Counted from the stretch's first letter, positions 17,605 through 27,476 are shown. The stretch is 64,000 nt of DNA from G963665545 sp963665545 (GCA_963665545.2 CAXXKZ010000017.1:76933-140932), one strand, 5' to 3'. Program-made: numbers and translations. Notes: generated from the sequence alone by a model not told the origin.

Positions 17605-18624
17605 ATGTCTGTCACCTATCCCTTTGAAACCTCACCGGAACTGGGTCATACGCAGGAAGTCCTGCCAGGGCTTCTATGGTTAAGAATGCCTTTACCCTTT
17701 CTGCTTGGACACATCAACTTGTGGTTGCTGCGCGACGGCGAGGGCTGGACGGTGGTAGACAGCGGCCTGTTCACAGAAAAATCGCGCAATACCTGGGCAG
17801 CGGTATTCAGCAAAGACATGAATGATCTGCCCATCGAGCGGATCATGGTTACCCATCTGCACCCTGATCACACCGGTTGTGTCGGTTGGCTGGCAGACCA
17901 ATTTGATGCTCAACTCTTGATGACCCGGGCTGAGTACTTCCTGTGCCGGATCCTGGTTGCCGACACCGGCAAACCCGCCCCCCAAGAGGGCAGGCAATAC
18001 TATCAGAGTGCGGGATACGCTCAAGACCAACTGGACCGCTATGAGGAGATGTTTGGGGCCTTTGGCCGCATGGTCGCACCACTGCCTGAATCTTATCTTC
18101 GATTGACCGATGGCATGCAGGTGAACGTGGGGGGAAGGCAATGGTCGGTGATCGAGGGGCGCGGTCATTCCCCGGAACACGCCTGTTTTTTCTGCGAAGC
18201 AGACAATGTGTTGATTTCCGGTGACCAGATTCTGCCCACCATATCTTCCAACATCAGTGTTTTTCCCACCGAACCGTTGGCCAACCCACTCGATGACTGG
18301 CTAATTTCCCTGGCTGAACTGAAGCTGCGCCTGCCCGCAGACGTATTGGTCCTGCCGTCGCATGGCAAGCCGTTTACCGGTGCACACGAACGCCTGGACC
18401 AACTGATCGCTGAACATCTCGATGGCCTGGATAAATTACGGATTCTATGCGCGAAGCCCCACCGCGCAGTCGATGTGTTCCCCGCCTTGTTCAAGAGCAC
18501 CATCAACGACAACAACATGATGATGGCCACCGGGGAAGCCATTGCCCACTTGAATTACCTTCTTCATCAAGGGGAATTGAGCACCACCGTCGACGACGAA
18601 GGTGTGACCTGGTACCAACGCTGA
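17605..18624 (+). CDS. MBL-fold metallo-hydrolase
   Basis: The 339-residue metallo-beta-lactamase-fold protein has the zinc signature THLHPDHTG near residues 82-90, a second metal ligand in IEGRGHSPEH, the bridging Asp in LISGDQILP and a late His in VLPSHGKPFTG. It lacks a signal peptide and is probably cytoplasmic. A C-terminal helical region (DKLRILCAKPHRAVDVFPAL) is typical of the thioesterase-like/RNase Z-like subgroup that includes LACTB2-type enzymes. The substrate cannot be fixed. It is the first intact gene beyond the tRNA attachment site, so it is native chromosome rather than island. Confidence 0.88.
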   Translation: MSVTYPFETSPELGHTQEVLPGLLWLRMPLPFLLGHINLWLLRDGEGWTVVDSGLFTEKSRNTWAAVFSKDMNDLPIERIMVTHLHPDHTGCVGWLADQFDAQLLMTRAEYFLCRILVADTGKPAPQEGRQYYQSAGYAQDQLDRYEEMFGAFGRMVAPLPESYLRLTDGMQVNVGGRQWSVIEGRGHSPEHACFFCEADNVLISGDQILPTISSNISVFPTEPLANPLDDWLISLAELKLRLPADVLVLPSHGKPFTGAHERLDQLIAEHLDGLDKLRILCAKPHRAVDVFPALFKSTINDNNMMMATGEAIAHLNYLLHQGELSTTVDDEGVTWYQR

Positions 18625-18735
18625 GAGGCTGCATGTCAAGCGATTGTCCCCCACGGACAAGCACTCTGACCGCCCGGGCCATAAATTAACTGCAGATGTA
18701 TACGGTTTTCTCTCCTACCGACGTGTACGTCTTGC

Positions 18736-18756
18736 GGGGGCGGCACAGCCGCCCCC
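18736..18756 (+). terminator. GC-rich hairpin without T-run
   Basis: Perfect 9-bp stem GGGGGCGGC / GCCGCCCCC with loop ACA. There is no T tract on either side, so it could terminate weakly or shape the leader of the 25-residue gene that begins 51 bp downstream. Confidence 0.45.
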
Positions 18757-18807
18757 CAATTTCGAACAAGATGGCATTGGGTTTAGGCAAGCACCGGAGG
18801 TATCACA

Positions 18808-18885
18808 ATGAGCAAGAGAAATTACGCCCGCGAAATGGGACTGATCACCCTATTGGTCATGTTATTGGGCATGATCGCGTTTTGA
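18808..18885 (+). CDS. Small membrane peptide (25 residues)
   Basis: Sequence: a charged start MSKRNYAREMG, followed by the hydrophobic run LITLLVMLLGMIAF. The ribosome site GGAGG lies seven bases before the ATG, one of the strongest in the window. The layout suits a single-pass inner-membrane peptide with a cytoplasmic N-terminus. It is preceded by a GC-rich hairpin and convergent with the ZIP-like gene seven bases downstream. Function is unknown; candidates are a regulator of a membrane protein or a stress peptide. Confidence 0.55.
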   Translation: MSKRNYAREMGLITLLVMLLGMIAF

Positions 18886-18891
18886 ACGGGA

Positions 18892-19539
18892 TCAGGAGTC
18901 ACCCTGCACTTGTCCGAGATGTCCACGATGGACCAGGCTGTGAACAATAGTGCCGATGATGAAGGCCTGAATAATCACGACCGCGACGTCTCCGGCCAGC
19001 GGCAAAAGCGCCTCTGAAAATTCGAAACCCAACAAGGTCGCAGCAGCCACAGCCAGCAGAGTAATCCACCCCCATCTGGAACCGAATGCGGGTTCCATGA
19101 TCATCCACAGCATCATGCCGATTCCCAGTCGGTGCAAGACAATAGCCCATGCCAAACCTTGATCGGAAGCGCCCTGGTCTGATATCAACGCACTTCCGGC
19201 AAGCCCGGCCCCATCAAGCAACGCATGCAAAAGCAGTCCTACCAGCGCCAGCAACAGGCTGATCAGATGCATCGTATGGGCAGCCCGTTTGACCACGAAT
19301 TCGAGCAAGGCCGGAAAAAGATAGCCGGCAGCAACCAACAGCAGCGCCACGTAACCGAGATGCGACATAATCTCCGGCAGCAGCAACAGCGTAACAATGA
19401 CGAGCAGAATCAACACCACGATGCGATCGACGGATACCGCTAAACGGTCTCCACGACGTAGCGACTGGTACAACAAGGGACCGGCAAACAAAGTCAACAG
19501 GGAAAGTAACAGCAAGCGTTCTGCTCCGTGGTTCGCCAA
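18892..19539 (-). CDS. ZIP-like multipass membrane permease
   Basis: The 215-residue protein is almost wholly hydrophobic, with seven predicted membrane segments. Segment four contains LLHALLDGAGLAGS and segment five VLHRLGIGMM, which resemble the paired metal-binding helices of ZIP divalent-cation transporters (HN-x-x-DG and HE-x-P-x-x-x-G). The canonical HE pair is HR here, so metal transport is uncertain. A C-terminal HSLVHRGHLGQ His-rich tail would face the cytoplasm. It stands alone and is convergent with the 25-residue gene. Confidence 0.6.
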   Translation of the reverse strand: MANHGAERLLLLSLLTLFAGPLLYQSLRRGDRLAVSVDRIVVLILLVIVTLLLLPEIMSHLGYVALLLVAAGYLFPALLEFVVKRAAHTMHLISLLLALVGLLLHALLDGAGLAGSALISDQGASDQGLAWAIVLHRLGIGMMLWMIMEPAFGSRWGWITLLAVAAATLLGFEFSEALLPLAGDVAVVIIQAFIIGTIVHSLVHRGHLGQVQGDS

Positions 19540-19690
19540 AGGAAATCACCGTTCACCAAGTGGCTGCGCATCGTATCACAGCGCGGCGAAACTCAGGTAC
19601 CCCATGAGCCACTACCGGCCTGGACGGACGAATTTCTCTTGAGAAGCAAAATCACGCTAAAATGGGATACTGTCATCATGCCATTTCATA

Positions 19691-20328
19691 ATGGATACTT
19701 CCCAAATCTCTGCCATCATTTCCGAGCGTTGTCGGGACCGGGATTCCGACACCGAACTCGACGACTTGCTCGCCGCGGTGGCGGAGCAACTGGGAAAATC
19801 TGTCGGTCCTGATGATCTTCTTTCCGGCAAGCAATTTGTCTATGGCTATATCGATCAGGTGCCCTACATGATGGAGGTCGCCAATACCGCGGCAGCCAAC
19901 GTGGGTCTTGAAGAGCCCATGGATACCATTCTCGAAATGGTGCAATCTTACTGGATCGAGGGCGACGACATCATTCCGGACGAATTGGGTGTCATCGGCC
20001 TGCTGGATGATGCCTATTGTTCACTGACCTCGCTTCAGGCGGTGTCTGATCACTACCGGTTGCAAACCGGCAAGTTTCTCTTTCCGGATGATCTCAGCGC
20101 GGCCAACAAGGCGATGCGCCGGCTGATTGGAGAACCCTATTGCACCGAGTTGGACCAGTTTTGTCATCCGCACGGCCCAGGAGGCCGGATTGATGGACAT
20201 CATGAAGGCATTCGCCAGCCCCGAAAAAACAACTGGATTTCGCCAATCAAAGCACCATCTGGAATCATGGCGCAGTCGCCACCATGGATTTGGACCGGCT
20301 CGAACGGCTGGGACTGATTGAACGCTAG
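19691..20328 (+). pseudogene. DUF1232-like (YkvA-type) gene with two +1 shifts
   Basis: The first frame encodes EQLGKSVGPDDLLSGKQFVY followed by WIEGDDIIPDELGVIGLLDDAY, the acidic D-x-IP-x-x-x-x-G-x-LDD pattern of DUF1232/YkvA-like proteins. After ELDQF a run of four T (20159-20162) shifts the frame. The continuation VIRTAQEAGLMDIMKAFASP is then lost again at a run of six A (20224-20229). Removing one base from each run gives a smooth C-terminus ending TMDLDRLERLGLIER with a stop at 20328. Both events are homopolymer insertions, so sequencing error is possible. No function is established. Confidence 0.65.
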
Positions 20329-20371
20329 CGCCGGTCGTTCGCGTGCCGCATCTGGGTAACTTAATATCACC

Positions 20372-20653
20372 ATGTCAAATCAACAAAAACCGAGCCGGGC
20401 TGCCTATTGGAGAGCCAATCTTTCTCTGGTCGCGATCTGCCTCCTCGTGTGGTTCCTGGCCTCTTACGTGTTTGGGATACTACTGGTTGAGCAACTCAAT
20501 CAGATATCGGTATTTGGCTTCAAACTGGGCTTCTGGTTTGCTCAGCAAGGGTCCATATTCATCTTCCTCGGACTGGTGGTTTTTTATGCCATCAGAATGA
20601 ACGCCCTCGACCGCAAATACAGAGAATCGGACAGCGGCGAGGACAACAACTGA
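20372..20653 (+). CDS. DUF4212 small subunit of a sodium/solute symporter
   Basis: The 93-residue protein has two membrane helices (LVAICLLVWFLASYVFGILL and FIFLGLVVFYAIRMN), with the DUF4212 signature FGFKLGFWFAQQGS between them. DUF4212 genes nearly always precede the large subunit of a VC_2705-type sodium/solute symporter, as here: its TGA overlaps the ATG of the next gene (TGATG), implying translational coupling. Such pairs import acetate, pyruvate or similar small acids, though the solute here is not known. Confidence 0.92.
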   Translation: MSNQQKPSRAAYWRANLSLVAICLLVWFLASYVFGILLVEQLNQISVFGFKLGFWFAQQGSIFIFLGLVVFYAIRMNALDRKYRESDSGEDNN

Positions 20654-22402
20654 TGGAACTCAAGACACTGACCCTACGGCGTTGTCGGCTTGACTTTCGT
20701 GGTCTATATCGGCATCGCGATCATCTCAAAGGCAAAATCCACCGGCGACTTTTACGTCGCCGGCAAAGGCGTCAGTCCGTTGGCAAACGGTATGGCGACC
20801 GCGGCCGACTGGATGTCTGCCGCCTCTTTCATTTCGATGGCGGGATTGATTGCTTTTCTCGGTTATGGCGGGTCGGTATACCTGATGGGATGGACCGGCG
20901 GCTATGTCTTACTGGCGCTGCTGTTGGCACCCTACTTACGCAAATACGGCAAATTCACCGTACCTGAATTTATTGGCGATCGATACTACTCGAATGCGGC
21001 CAAAACCGTGGCAGTCATCTGCCTGATATTCATCTCATTTACCTATGTCACCGGGCAAATGCGTGGCGTCGGCATCGTGTTCTCCCGGTTTCTCGAAGTT
21101 CCGGTCAATACCGGATTGATGATCGGCATGGGAATTGTCTTCATTTACGCCGTGCTCGGCGGTATGAAAGGCATCACCTACACGCAAGTGGCGCAGTACT
21201 GTGTACTGATTTTCGCCTACACCGTACCGGCGGTCTTCATCGCCATGCAATTGACCGGCAACCCGGTGCCGCAGTTCGGGCTGGGCAGCCGGGTCATCGG
21301 TGAAAATATATATCTCCTCAACAAGCTCGATGCGCTGGTAACCGATTTGGGATTTCGTGCCTTCACCGAAGGCAACAAAAGTACTGTCGATATGTTTGCC
21401 ATCACCATGGCACTGATGGTTGGCACCGCTGGACTGCCCCACGTCATCGTCAGGTTCTTTACGGTACCGAAGGTTTCAGATGCAAGAAAATCAGTAGCTT
21501 ATGCCCTGATGTTCATTGCGATCCTGTATACAACAGCGCCTGCCGTGGGTGCGATGGCGCGCTTCAACCTGATCAACACATTGCAACCGGGCACGATTGG
21601 TTCCATTGACGGGAACCTTCGCTATCAGGACCGCCCGCAGTGGTTCAAGACCTGGGAGGACACCGGTCTGCTGAGCTTTGAAGACAAAAACAATGATGGG
21701 CGCATCCAGTATTACAACGATGGCAACGCTGATTTCACCCCGGTCGCGCAATCATACGGCTGGAAAGGCAATGAACTCAGCGTGGATCGGGACATCATCG
21801 TACTGGCCAATCCGGAAATTGCAGGCCTTCCAGACTGGGTCATCGCCCTCGTCGCAGCAGGAGGGATTGCAGCCGCTTTGTCCACCGCGGCGGGTTTACT
21901 GCTGGTCATCTCTTCATCGATTTCTCACGACCTTCTCAAGGGCATTTTCATGCCTGGAATTAGCGAGAAGGACGAACTGGCAGCGGGAAGAATCGCCGCT
22001 GCCGTTGCCATCGTAATTGCAGGCTACCTCGGCTATAATCCGCCCGGATTTGTCGCCCAGGTGGTTGCCTTCGCATTCGGACTGGCAGCTGCATCGCTTT
22101 TCCCGGCCATCTTGATGGGGATTTTCAGCAAACGCATCAACAAGCAGGGCGCCATCGCCGGGATGCTGACCGGCCTGCTGTTCACCTTTGGCTACATCAT
22201 CATTTACAAGGGCGTGTTCTTTGAGCCCCTGGTGGAAAATATTCCGCAAAACTGGCTGTTGGGAATATCACCCGAGGGCATTGGCGTGGTCGGCATGCTG
22301 CTGAATTTCGTCGTCGCCACCGCCATCAGCCGCATGGGACCCGCGCCACCCCCGCACGTGCAAGAAATGGTCGAGCACATTCGAGCCCCCGGCGAACATT
22401 AA
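20653..22402 (+). CDS. Sodium/solute symporter (VC_2705 family), N-terminal +1 shift
   Basis: The large subunit of the DUF4212-coupled symporter has about 13 membrane helices. It shows GDFYVAGKGVSPLANGMATA, the hallmark MATAADWMSAASFISMAGL, and the EF-hand-like acidic loop DKNNDGRIQYYNDGNADF near the middle. The natural ATG at 20653 reads MELKTLTL and then leaves frame. Deleting one C from the CCC at 20672-20674 restores LTYGVVGLTFVVYIGIAI in phase with the rest, which is open from 20690 to the stop. If real, the shift leaves only a TTG start without a good ribosome site. A hairpin follows the stop by about 80 bases. Confidence 0.9.
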
Positions 22403-22484
22403 ATTACCCTGTTGTGAAGGCTGCTTCAGCCGTAAATTCCAGCCCCGTTGTTCACAGGTACCCTACCAATTGGTAAGGCGCCAG

Positions 22485-22518
22485 CGTCAGGAAAGTCCCG
22501 TGAGCGGCTTTCCTGACG
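22485..22518 (+). terminator. Perfect 11-bp hairpin downstream of the symporter
   Basis: CGTCAGGAAAG pairs with CTTTCCTGACG across a 12-base loop. There is no T tract, so it may be an mRNA 3' stabiliser or a repeat rather than a strict terminator. Its left half and loop recur at 26417-26443 with 24 of 27 bases matching. Confidence 0.6.
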
Positions 22519-22557
22519 TAGGAAGACCTTGCTGGACTTTACTGCTGAAGCGGCCTT

Positions 22558-24310
22558 CTACTTGATGTTCTCCGCTATGGCCTGGAGATTGTCGTCGGCC
22601 GCGTGCCAAATGGCCTGGAGCTTTCGTTGATGGAAGCCTGCGGCCTGCGGGTTACCGGCCCGCAGCTGGGCCCATGCCAGACCCAGCAAAGACTGGGCTC
22701 TCACGCGGCTACGCTCCAACTGCAAGCTGTAGACTTTGGCCGCCTCGGCGTATTTGCCTTCATCCATCAGCCTTTCAGCGTGAAATTCCGCAGAGGGTAA
22801 GTCGACGAAAGGTGGGCCAAATGAAAATGGAAATTCACCTTCCAACTGACTCGCTATGGCGGCCATTTCCGTTGCCCCGGCTTTCTCACCCCGCGCCATC
22901 TCGATGCCGGCAAGCAATTGGTGGCGCATCACTTCCAGGCGCTGAATATACAGATCGTACATCGGGGCCTGCTCGTCCATCCCCTTGATGACACCCGCCA
23001 ATTCCTGCTGCTGGTCCTGGAATTGATCCAAGTGCGCCTGGGCGACGGAAACCCTGACCCGCGTACGCGGCTCGAATGCTCTGAACGAAGGAGTAATTCA
23101 GGTTCGGGTCGAATGCCTCACCGATGTTGAACGACCAATTGGCAATGTCACTGTCCCATTGCCTCGTTTCTACCAGGTAACGAAACCACATCTGCACCAC
23201 CGAACCGGAGAGTGAGCGATCCGGGACCAGAATCATGCGATCTTCAGGCGCTGCGTTGGCCTGGCGCTCTTGCGCCCTGGCAGCGAGCAACAACGCCCGG
23301 GCCTGCTCGTGTTTTCCTTGTTGTAGATAGCCATAGAGCAACCAAAAGTTGTAATGACCCCATTGACGCTGCGCTTCGGCGAGTTCCAGGCGCAACCGGT
23401 TTTGTACCCCCACCGCCCGTTGGTTGGCGTTAACCACATCGTCCCACATGCCCAAGGCGGTGAAAATGTGGGACGTCATGTGCAGTGAATGGCCGGCATC
23501 CGGCGCAATTTCGGACAGGGCTCGTGCGGCAGCCACGCCCAGCACCGCGTGCACCGGATCGTCGACACCATGAATAAGATAGTGTGCCGCACCGGGATGT
23601 CTGGGGTTCTCGGAGAACACTGCCTGGGCGATAGCCGTCGCCATCATATAGGACGGAACATCCCTCACCCCGGCACTGACCCCGAGAATCGATAAGGCGT
23701 AGAACAGCTGGATTTCGTGATCTTCTGGGAATTGTGCGGCAAGCTGTTCCATCAATTGCAGATACAGCCTGTCCCGGTCTGATTTGCCGCCGCCACCATA
23801 GAGGGCTTCTACTGCCGACAGCAGGCCAATTTCTCGAGCGGCCGGGGTTGATAATCTGCGCGCTTCGGGCGTGGCGCCCAGGCGCGCCAGAACAGCCCGG
23901 GCGGAAACCAGATCCTGCTCGTCCCATATCGGCGCATTATGCGTCATCGCTTCGCCCCAAAAAGCCATTGCAAACCCGGGCTCCAGGTCCTGGGCACGCT
24001 GAAACGCCTCTCGTGCGTGCGGGTACTCAAACAAATGCAAAAACAGCATGCCCTCCACGAAAGCCTGCTGTGCTTCTGGAACCTTCGATGTGGTCGGGAA
24101 ACTCAAGCTGCCGAGGACGCGGCCTCGCACATGCTGATCTTCTTCGGCTTCGTGTGTCTCCCAGGGAATTGCAAGGGGTGCTCCCTGGGGTGCCGCAAGG
24201 GACGCGGCCGGCGCCACGACCGCGGCAATGGCTGCAATCGTGATTACCATGGCTGGCCATTTCCGCCAGAATATAAGGCAGCCCAGTCGCCCGGAAATTG
24301 AGTTGTTCAT
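22558..24310 (-). pseudogene. Exported TPR-repeat protein, frameshifted near the C-terminus
   Basis: The N-terminus (PAMVITIAAIAAVVAPAASL) is a signal peptide or membrane anchor. TPR-like helices follow: AQQAFVEGMLFLHLFEYPHA, AREAFQRAQDLEPGFAMAFW and AQAVFSENPRHPGAAHYLIH. A conserved HSLHMTSHIFTALGMWDDVV motif lies near residue 275. Such proteins are widespread in marine gammaproteobacteria, with no known reaction. At 23040-23042 a GGG (CCC on the coding strand) shifts frame after about residue 420. One base fewer gives QGFRRQAHLDQF and joins the last 150 residues (22558-23031), which hold further TPR helices. Without repair the protein ends in unrelated sequence at about residue 474. Confidence 0.75.
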
Positions 24311-24423
24311 TAATGGTCTCGCTATTGGATTGATTGAACTAAATGCGCAGCTGTTCAGCGCACATTTCCCACACCATATGATAGCCTAAGCCCCTGGCTA
24401 ATCTGTGGGAAGCTGCCAACAGC

Positions 24424-25449
24424 ATGATCGATTCCAACCAATACGTCCCCATCATCGACCTGGGCGGTCCGGGTGCGGAGATGCCCGACAGCCGGGCCCG
24501 CAAACAGATCGACCGCGCATGCCGCCTGAGCGGATTCTTTTACCTCAGCAACCACGGGATGGAAGAGCAGTTTCTCCAGGAGGTCTGGTCTGTTACCCGC
24601 TGGTTTTTCGGATTGTCGCTGCAACGGAAACTGCAGGTCGAGCGTACTGAGTCGAACCCCCGGGGGTTCTATAACAGGGAATTGACCAAAAATATCCAGG
24701 ACATGAAAGAAGTCTTCGATTTCGGTCACAAACCACTAAAACATGTTGCCGACGACCACCCCGACAATGTGACGCGCGATGGCTGGAATCAGTGGCCCGA
24801 GGGCGACGGCTCTGCGCATTTTCGCGAGGTCCTGGAGGCGTACTACCAGCGCTGCTCCATAATTTCCCTGAAGCTGCTTAGAGTCATCAGTGCGAACCTG
24901 GAATCTTCACCTGACGCCCTCACCGGATGCTTCGACCCACGGCACAGTAGCTTTCTGAGGCTCAATTACTACCCGCTGCCTCAGGCTCATTCCCAACCGG
25001 AACCCAATTCAAAGGCAATTGCACCAATGGGCATACACCACCACACCGACGCCGGCGCCCTGACCGTGATTCTGCAAGACGAAGTCGGCGGTCTTCAGGT
25101 TATGATCAACGGTGAATGGGAATCGGTGAAGCCCGTGCCGGGCACGCTGGTCATGAACATCGGGGACATCGTGCAGGTTTGGTCCAATGATTTGTATCAG
25201 GCACCCCTGCACCGGGTGACCGCCAGTTCCACATCAGATCGCTACAGCCTGCCGTTTTTCTTTAACCCCGAATATGCCGCCGATTACGCCCCCCTGCCAT
25301 CGTTGGTCAGCGAAACTTCACCAGCGCGCTATGGCGCCATCAACTGGGGACACTTCCGCAAACAACGCCAGCACGGTGATTATGGCGACTACGGCACTGA
25401 AATCCAGATTTCCGACTTCAGCCTTGAGCAACAAAGCCTTCGTGAATAA
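24424..25449 (+). CDS. 2-oxoglutarate/Fe(II) dioxygenase, isopenicillin N synthase-like
   Basis: The 341-residue cytoplasmic oxygenase has the DIOX_N domain (IIDLGG near residue 10, FFYLSNHGM near 38) and the 2OG-FeII core. The iron triad is His207-x-Asp209 (HHHTDAGALT) and His263 (APLHRVTAS), and the 2-oxoglutarate anchor is Arg273-x-Ser275 (RYSLPFF). It belongs to the family of isopenicillin N synthase and gibberellin or flavone oxidases; the substrate is unknown. No biosynthetic cluster surrounds it. It diverges from the TPR gene, sharing an intergenic region of about 110 bp. Confidence 0.92.
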   Translation: MIDSNQYVPIIDLGGPGAEMPDSRARKQIDRACRLSGFFYLSNHGMEEQFLQEVWSVTRWFFGLSLQRKLQVERTESNPRGFYNRELTKNIQDMKEVFDFGHKPLKHVADDHPDNVTRDGWNQWPEGDGSAHFREVLEAYYQRCSIISLKLLRVISANLESSPDALTGCFDPRHSSFLRLNYYPLPQAHSQPEPNSKAIAPMGIHHHTDAGALTVILQDEVGGLQVMINGEWESVKPVPGTLVMNIGDIVQVWSNDLYQAPLHRVTASSTSDRYSLPFFFNPEYAADYAPLPSLVSETSPARYGAINWGHFRKQRQHGDYGDYGTEIQISDFSLEQQSLRE

Positions 25450-25533
25450 AATCGGACACTCGGGCCCATCACCCGCTTGCGGGACGGCTGACCAGCCCCA
25501 TATAGAGGGACACGACTGAAGTTGGAGACCGAA

Positions 25534-25977
25534 ATGCGCTGCCATGACATTATGATGAAACTGCCTGCCACGTTGGCTGCCCTGCTGCTGATTGCCCCTG
25601 CGGCCGCACTGGCTGATCTTCCCAGCCTCAAGGTAGTGGTCAGTGGCGCCAATCCGCCAACGGGGTCGATTGAAATCTCGATATTCAATTCCGAAGAATC
25701 ATTCATGGCGGATCCGATTCTGCAGCAGTCGGGAGAAGTCGCCGAGGACGGTCGCTACGAAGCGGAATTTTTCGCTGTCGCCGAGGGTGAGTATGCGATC
25801 GTTGTTGTCCATGACGAAAATGACAACGGCAAGCTCGACACAGGTTTTCTCGGATTCGGTGGTGAAGCCATCGCGTACTCAAATGGCGCCGACCCCTGGC
25901 TGGGTCGGCCGGCTTATTCAGACGTGGCGATCAGCGTGCAGGCCGACGACGTGACCGAAGAAATATCTTTGGACTAA
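25534..25977 (+). CDS. DUF2141 exported protein
   Basis: The 147-residue product starts at ATG 25534 (GGAG eight bases upstream) and has a Sec signal peptide ending AALAD. The mature part carries the DUF2141 signature VVVHDENDNGKLDTGFLGF and EAIAYSNGADPWLGRPAYSD. The Asp/Asn-rich loop looks like a calcium-binding beta-sandwich edge. It is probably periplasmic, of unknown function, about 85 bp after the oxygenase and possibly in its operon. Confidence 0.88.
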   Translation: MRCHDIMMKLPATLAALLLIAPAAALADLPSLKVVVSGANPPTGSIEISIFNSEESFMADPILQQSGEVAEDGRYEAEFFAVAEGEYAIVVVHDENDNGKLDTGFLGFGGEAIAYSNGADPWLGRPAYSDVAISVQADDVTEEISLD

Positions 25978-26039
25978 TCAGATTTAGCTGTGAATGCCAG
26001 CAACGTTATTTACAGATAAGGCTCGGTGCCATAGTTACC

Positions 26040-26245
26040 GCAAAGCGCCATGAGGGGGTTGCGGTTCGCTCCTGGCGGATGGCCACGGGCTTCCCTCACT
26101 CCTCCGCGCTTGGTGGGTCGGCTCCACGGAACATCCTGTTCCCTATCGCCTCGCTGGTCCATCCATGGACCAGCGACCCAGTCGCTTGTCGTCCCTCGGC
26201 ATCCACCTTGATGGAGCGGACCACAACCCCCTCACGACACTTTGC
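26040..26245. repeat. Long imperfect hairpin (33-nt arms, 206 nt)
   Basis: The left arm 26040-26072 and right arm 26213-26245 are complementary over 33 positions with six differences. All six are transitions, so the transcript would keep G-U pairs. The loop holds a perfect 9-bp dyad CTGGTCCAT / ATGGACCAG at 26154-26173. The loop segment CGACCCAGTCGCTT (26174-26187) is the exact reverse complement of 26481-26494. No protein frame here resembles anything. The remainder of 25978-26566 contains no recognisable gene. It could be a non-autonomous transposable element or a structured RNA. Confidence 0.6.
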
Positions 26246-26416
26246 TGTCACGGTGCGGTTCCTGGGCTTAAACGACCGCAACCGCCCTGAGGCAGCCAAT
26301 GGCATGACACACGTGCCAAATCGACGACGTTTGTGGCCCCTACGTGCCATCAGTTGGAACAAGCCGGAAAGAGTGACAGTGCTGCTTCCAGGACCCTTAC
26401 TCCGAACCGGCATGTG

Positions 26417-26443
26417 CCAGCGTTAGGAAAGCCCCATGAGCGG
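26417..26443 (+). repeat. Half copy of the 22.5-kb hairpin
   Basis: CCAGCGTTAGGAAAGCCCCA followed by TGAGCGG matches 22481-22507 at 24 of 27 bases. The pairing half of the 22.5-kb hairpin is not preserved, which suggests a decayed copy of a dispersed element. Confidence 0.5.
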
Positions 26444-26597
26444 ACTACTGGCCACGCCTTCAAGGATGCCGAGCGCCGATAAGCGACTGGGTCGTCGAGC
26501 CCGAGCGCCAAGGATGGCGTGAGGAAGGAAAATGCCAGGATGGCAGCATTTTCCGGCGGCTCGAAGTGACGTGGTCAAGCTATTTGATACAACCCAG

Positions 26598-27476
26598 TTA
26601 AGCAACTTTTCTTAATTCTGTCATTTCCATTTCAAACTGATTCGGACTTCTGTAATTGAGGTACGAATGCAGTCTGTAACTGTTATAAAACATCGATATG
26701 TAATCCAGGATATCCTGCTGGGCTTCATAGCGGGTCTGGTAGTGTCGCCAGTGCACCCGTTCCTGCTTCAGGCTGCCGAAGAAGCTCTCCACAACAGCGT
26801 TATCCCAGCAGTCGCCTTTTCGGCTCATGCTGCCTTTGAAGCCATGCGCTTTCAATAATCGCCTGAAAGCTTTACTGGCATATTGGGATCCGCGGTCAGA
26901 ATGGTGGATCAAGCCTGCTTTTGGCCTGCGCAACCAGATCGCCATCGTCAATGCATCACACACCAGCTGTGCAGTCATTCGGCTGCTCATACTCCAGCCC
27001 ACAACTTTTCTGGAATATAAATCAATCACAACAGCCAGATACAACCAGCCTTGCTGGGTCCAGACATAGGTGATGTCTGAAGCAAAAACCTGGTTGGGTT
27101 GCTCAACGTCAAATTGCCGTTCCAATAAATTTTCAAATAACGGCAATTTATGATTGCTGTTGGTGGTCACTTTGAATTTCTTTTTATGACGAACTTGAAT
27201 AACCGCTTCTTTCATCAGGTTCACGGTCTTCGTTCTGCTGATCGGAAAACCCAATGCATTCATCGCTCTTTTCATGCGCCGCCGGCCATAGGTATATTGG
27301 CTGGCAACGGCTATATCCTTCATCCAGTCCAGCATCTCCTGGTGCTCCGGATCCGCCAGCCTGGCTTCTGTAATTCGCCGATAGTGGTAATAACCTTGTC
27401 GGCTGACACCCAGTACTCGACACATCAGGTCGATTGGCCAGGTCTTCTTGTGTTGGGTGACAAACAAATATTTCAT
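26598..27476 (-). CDS. IS3 family transposase OrfB, copy 2
   Basis: Same DDE integrase as copy 1, with catalytic Asp in FASDITYVW, Asp in HHSDRGSQY and Glu in NAVVESFFG. It differs in LADPEHQ (Thr in copy 1). The frame is complete. Expression as an OrfAB fusion would use the A7 run at 27506-27512. Confidence 0.93.
   Translation of the reverse strand: MKYLFVTQHKKTWPIDLMCRVLGVSRQGYYHYRRITEARLADPEHQEMLDWMKDIAVASQYTYGRRRMKRAMNALGFPISRTKTVNLMKEAVIQVRHKKKFKVTTNSNHKLPLFENLLERQFDVEQPNQVFASDITYVWTQQGWLYLAVVIDLYSRKVVGWSMSSRMTAQLVCDALTMAIWLRRPKAGLIHHSDRGSQYASKAFRRLLKAHGFKGSMSRKGDCWDNAVVESFFGSLKQERVHWRHYQTRYEAQQDILDYISMFYNSYRLHSYLNYRSPNQFEMEMTELRKVA

Noticed and set aside
26040..26245. Integron attC site
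   Set aside because: The hairpin lacks the GTTRRRY and RYYYAAC core boxes, and no integron integrase or cassette genes are nearby.
26079..26426. Overlapping 105- to 115-codon frames in the hairpin region
   Set aside because: They span inverted repeats on both strands and have low-complexity, unlikely composition; structure explains the open frames better.
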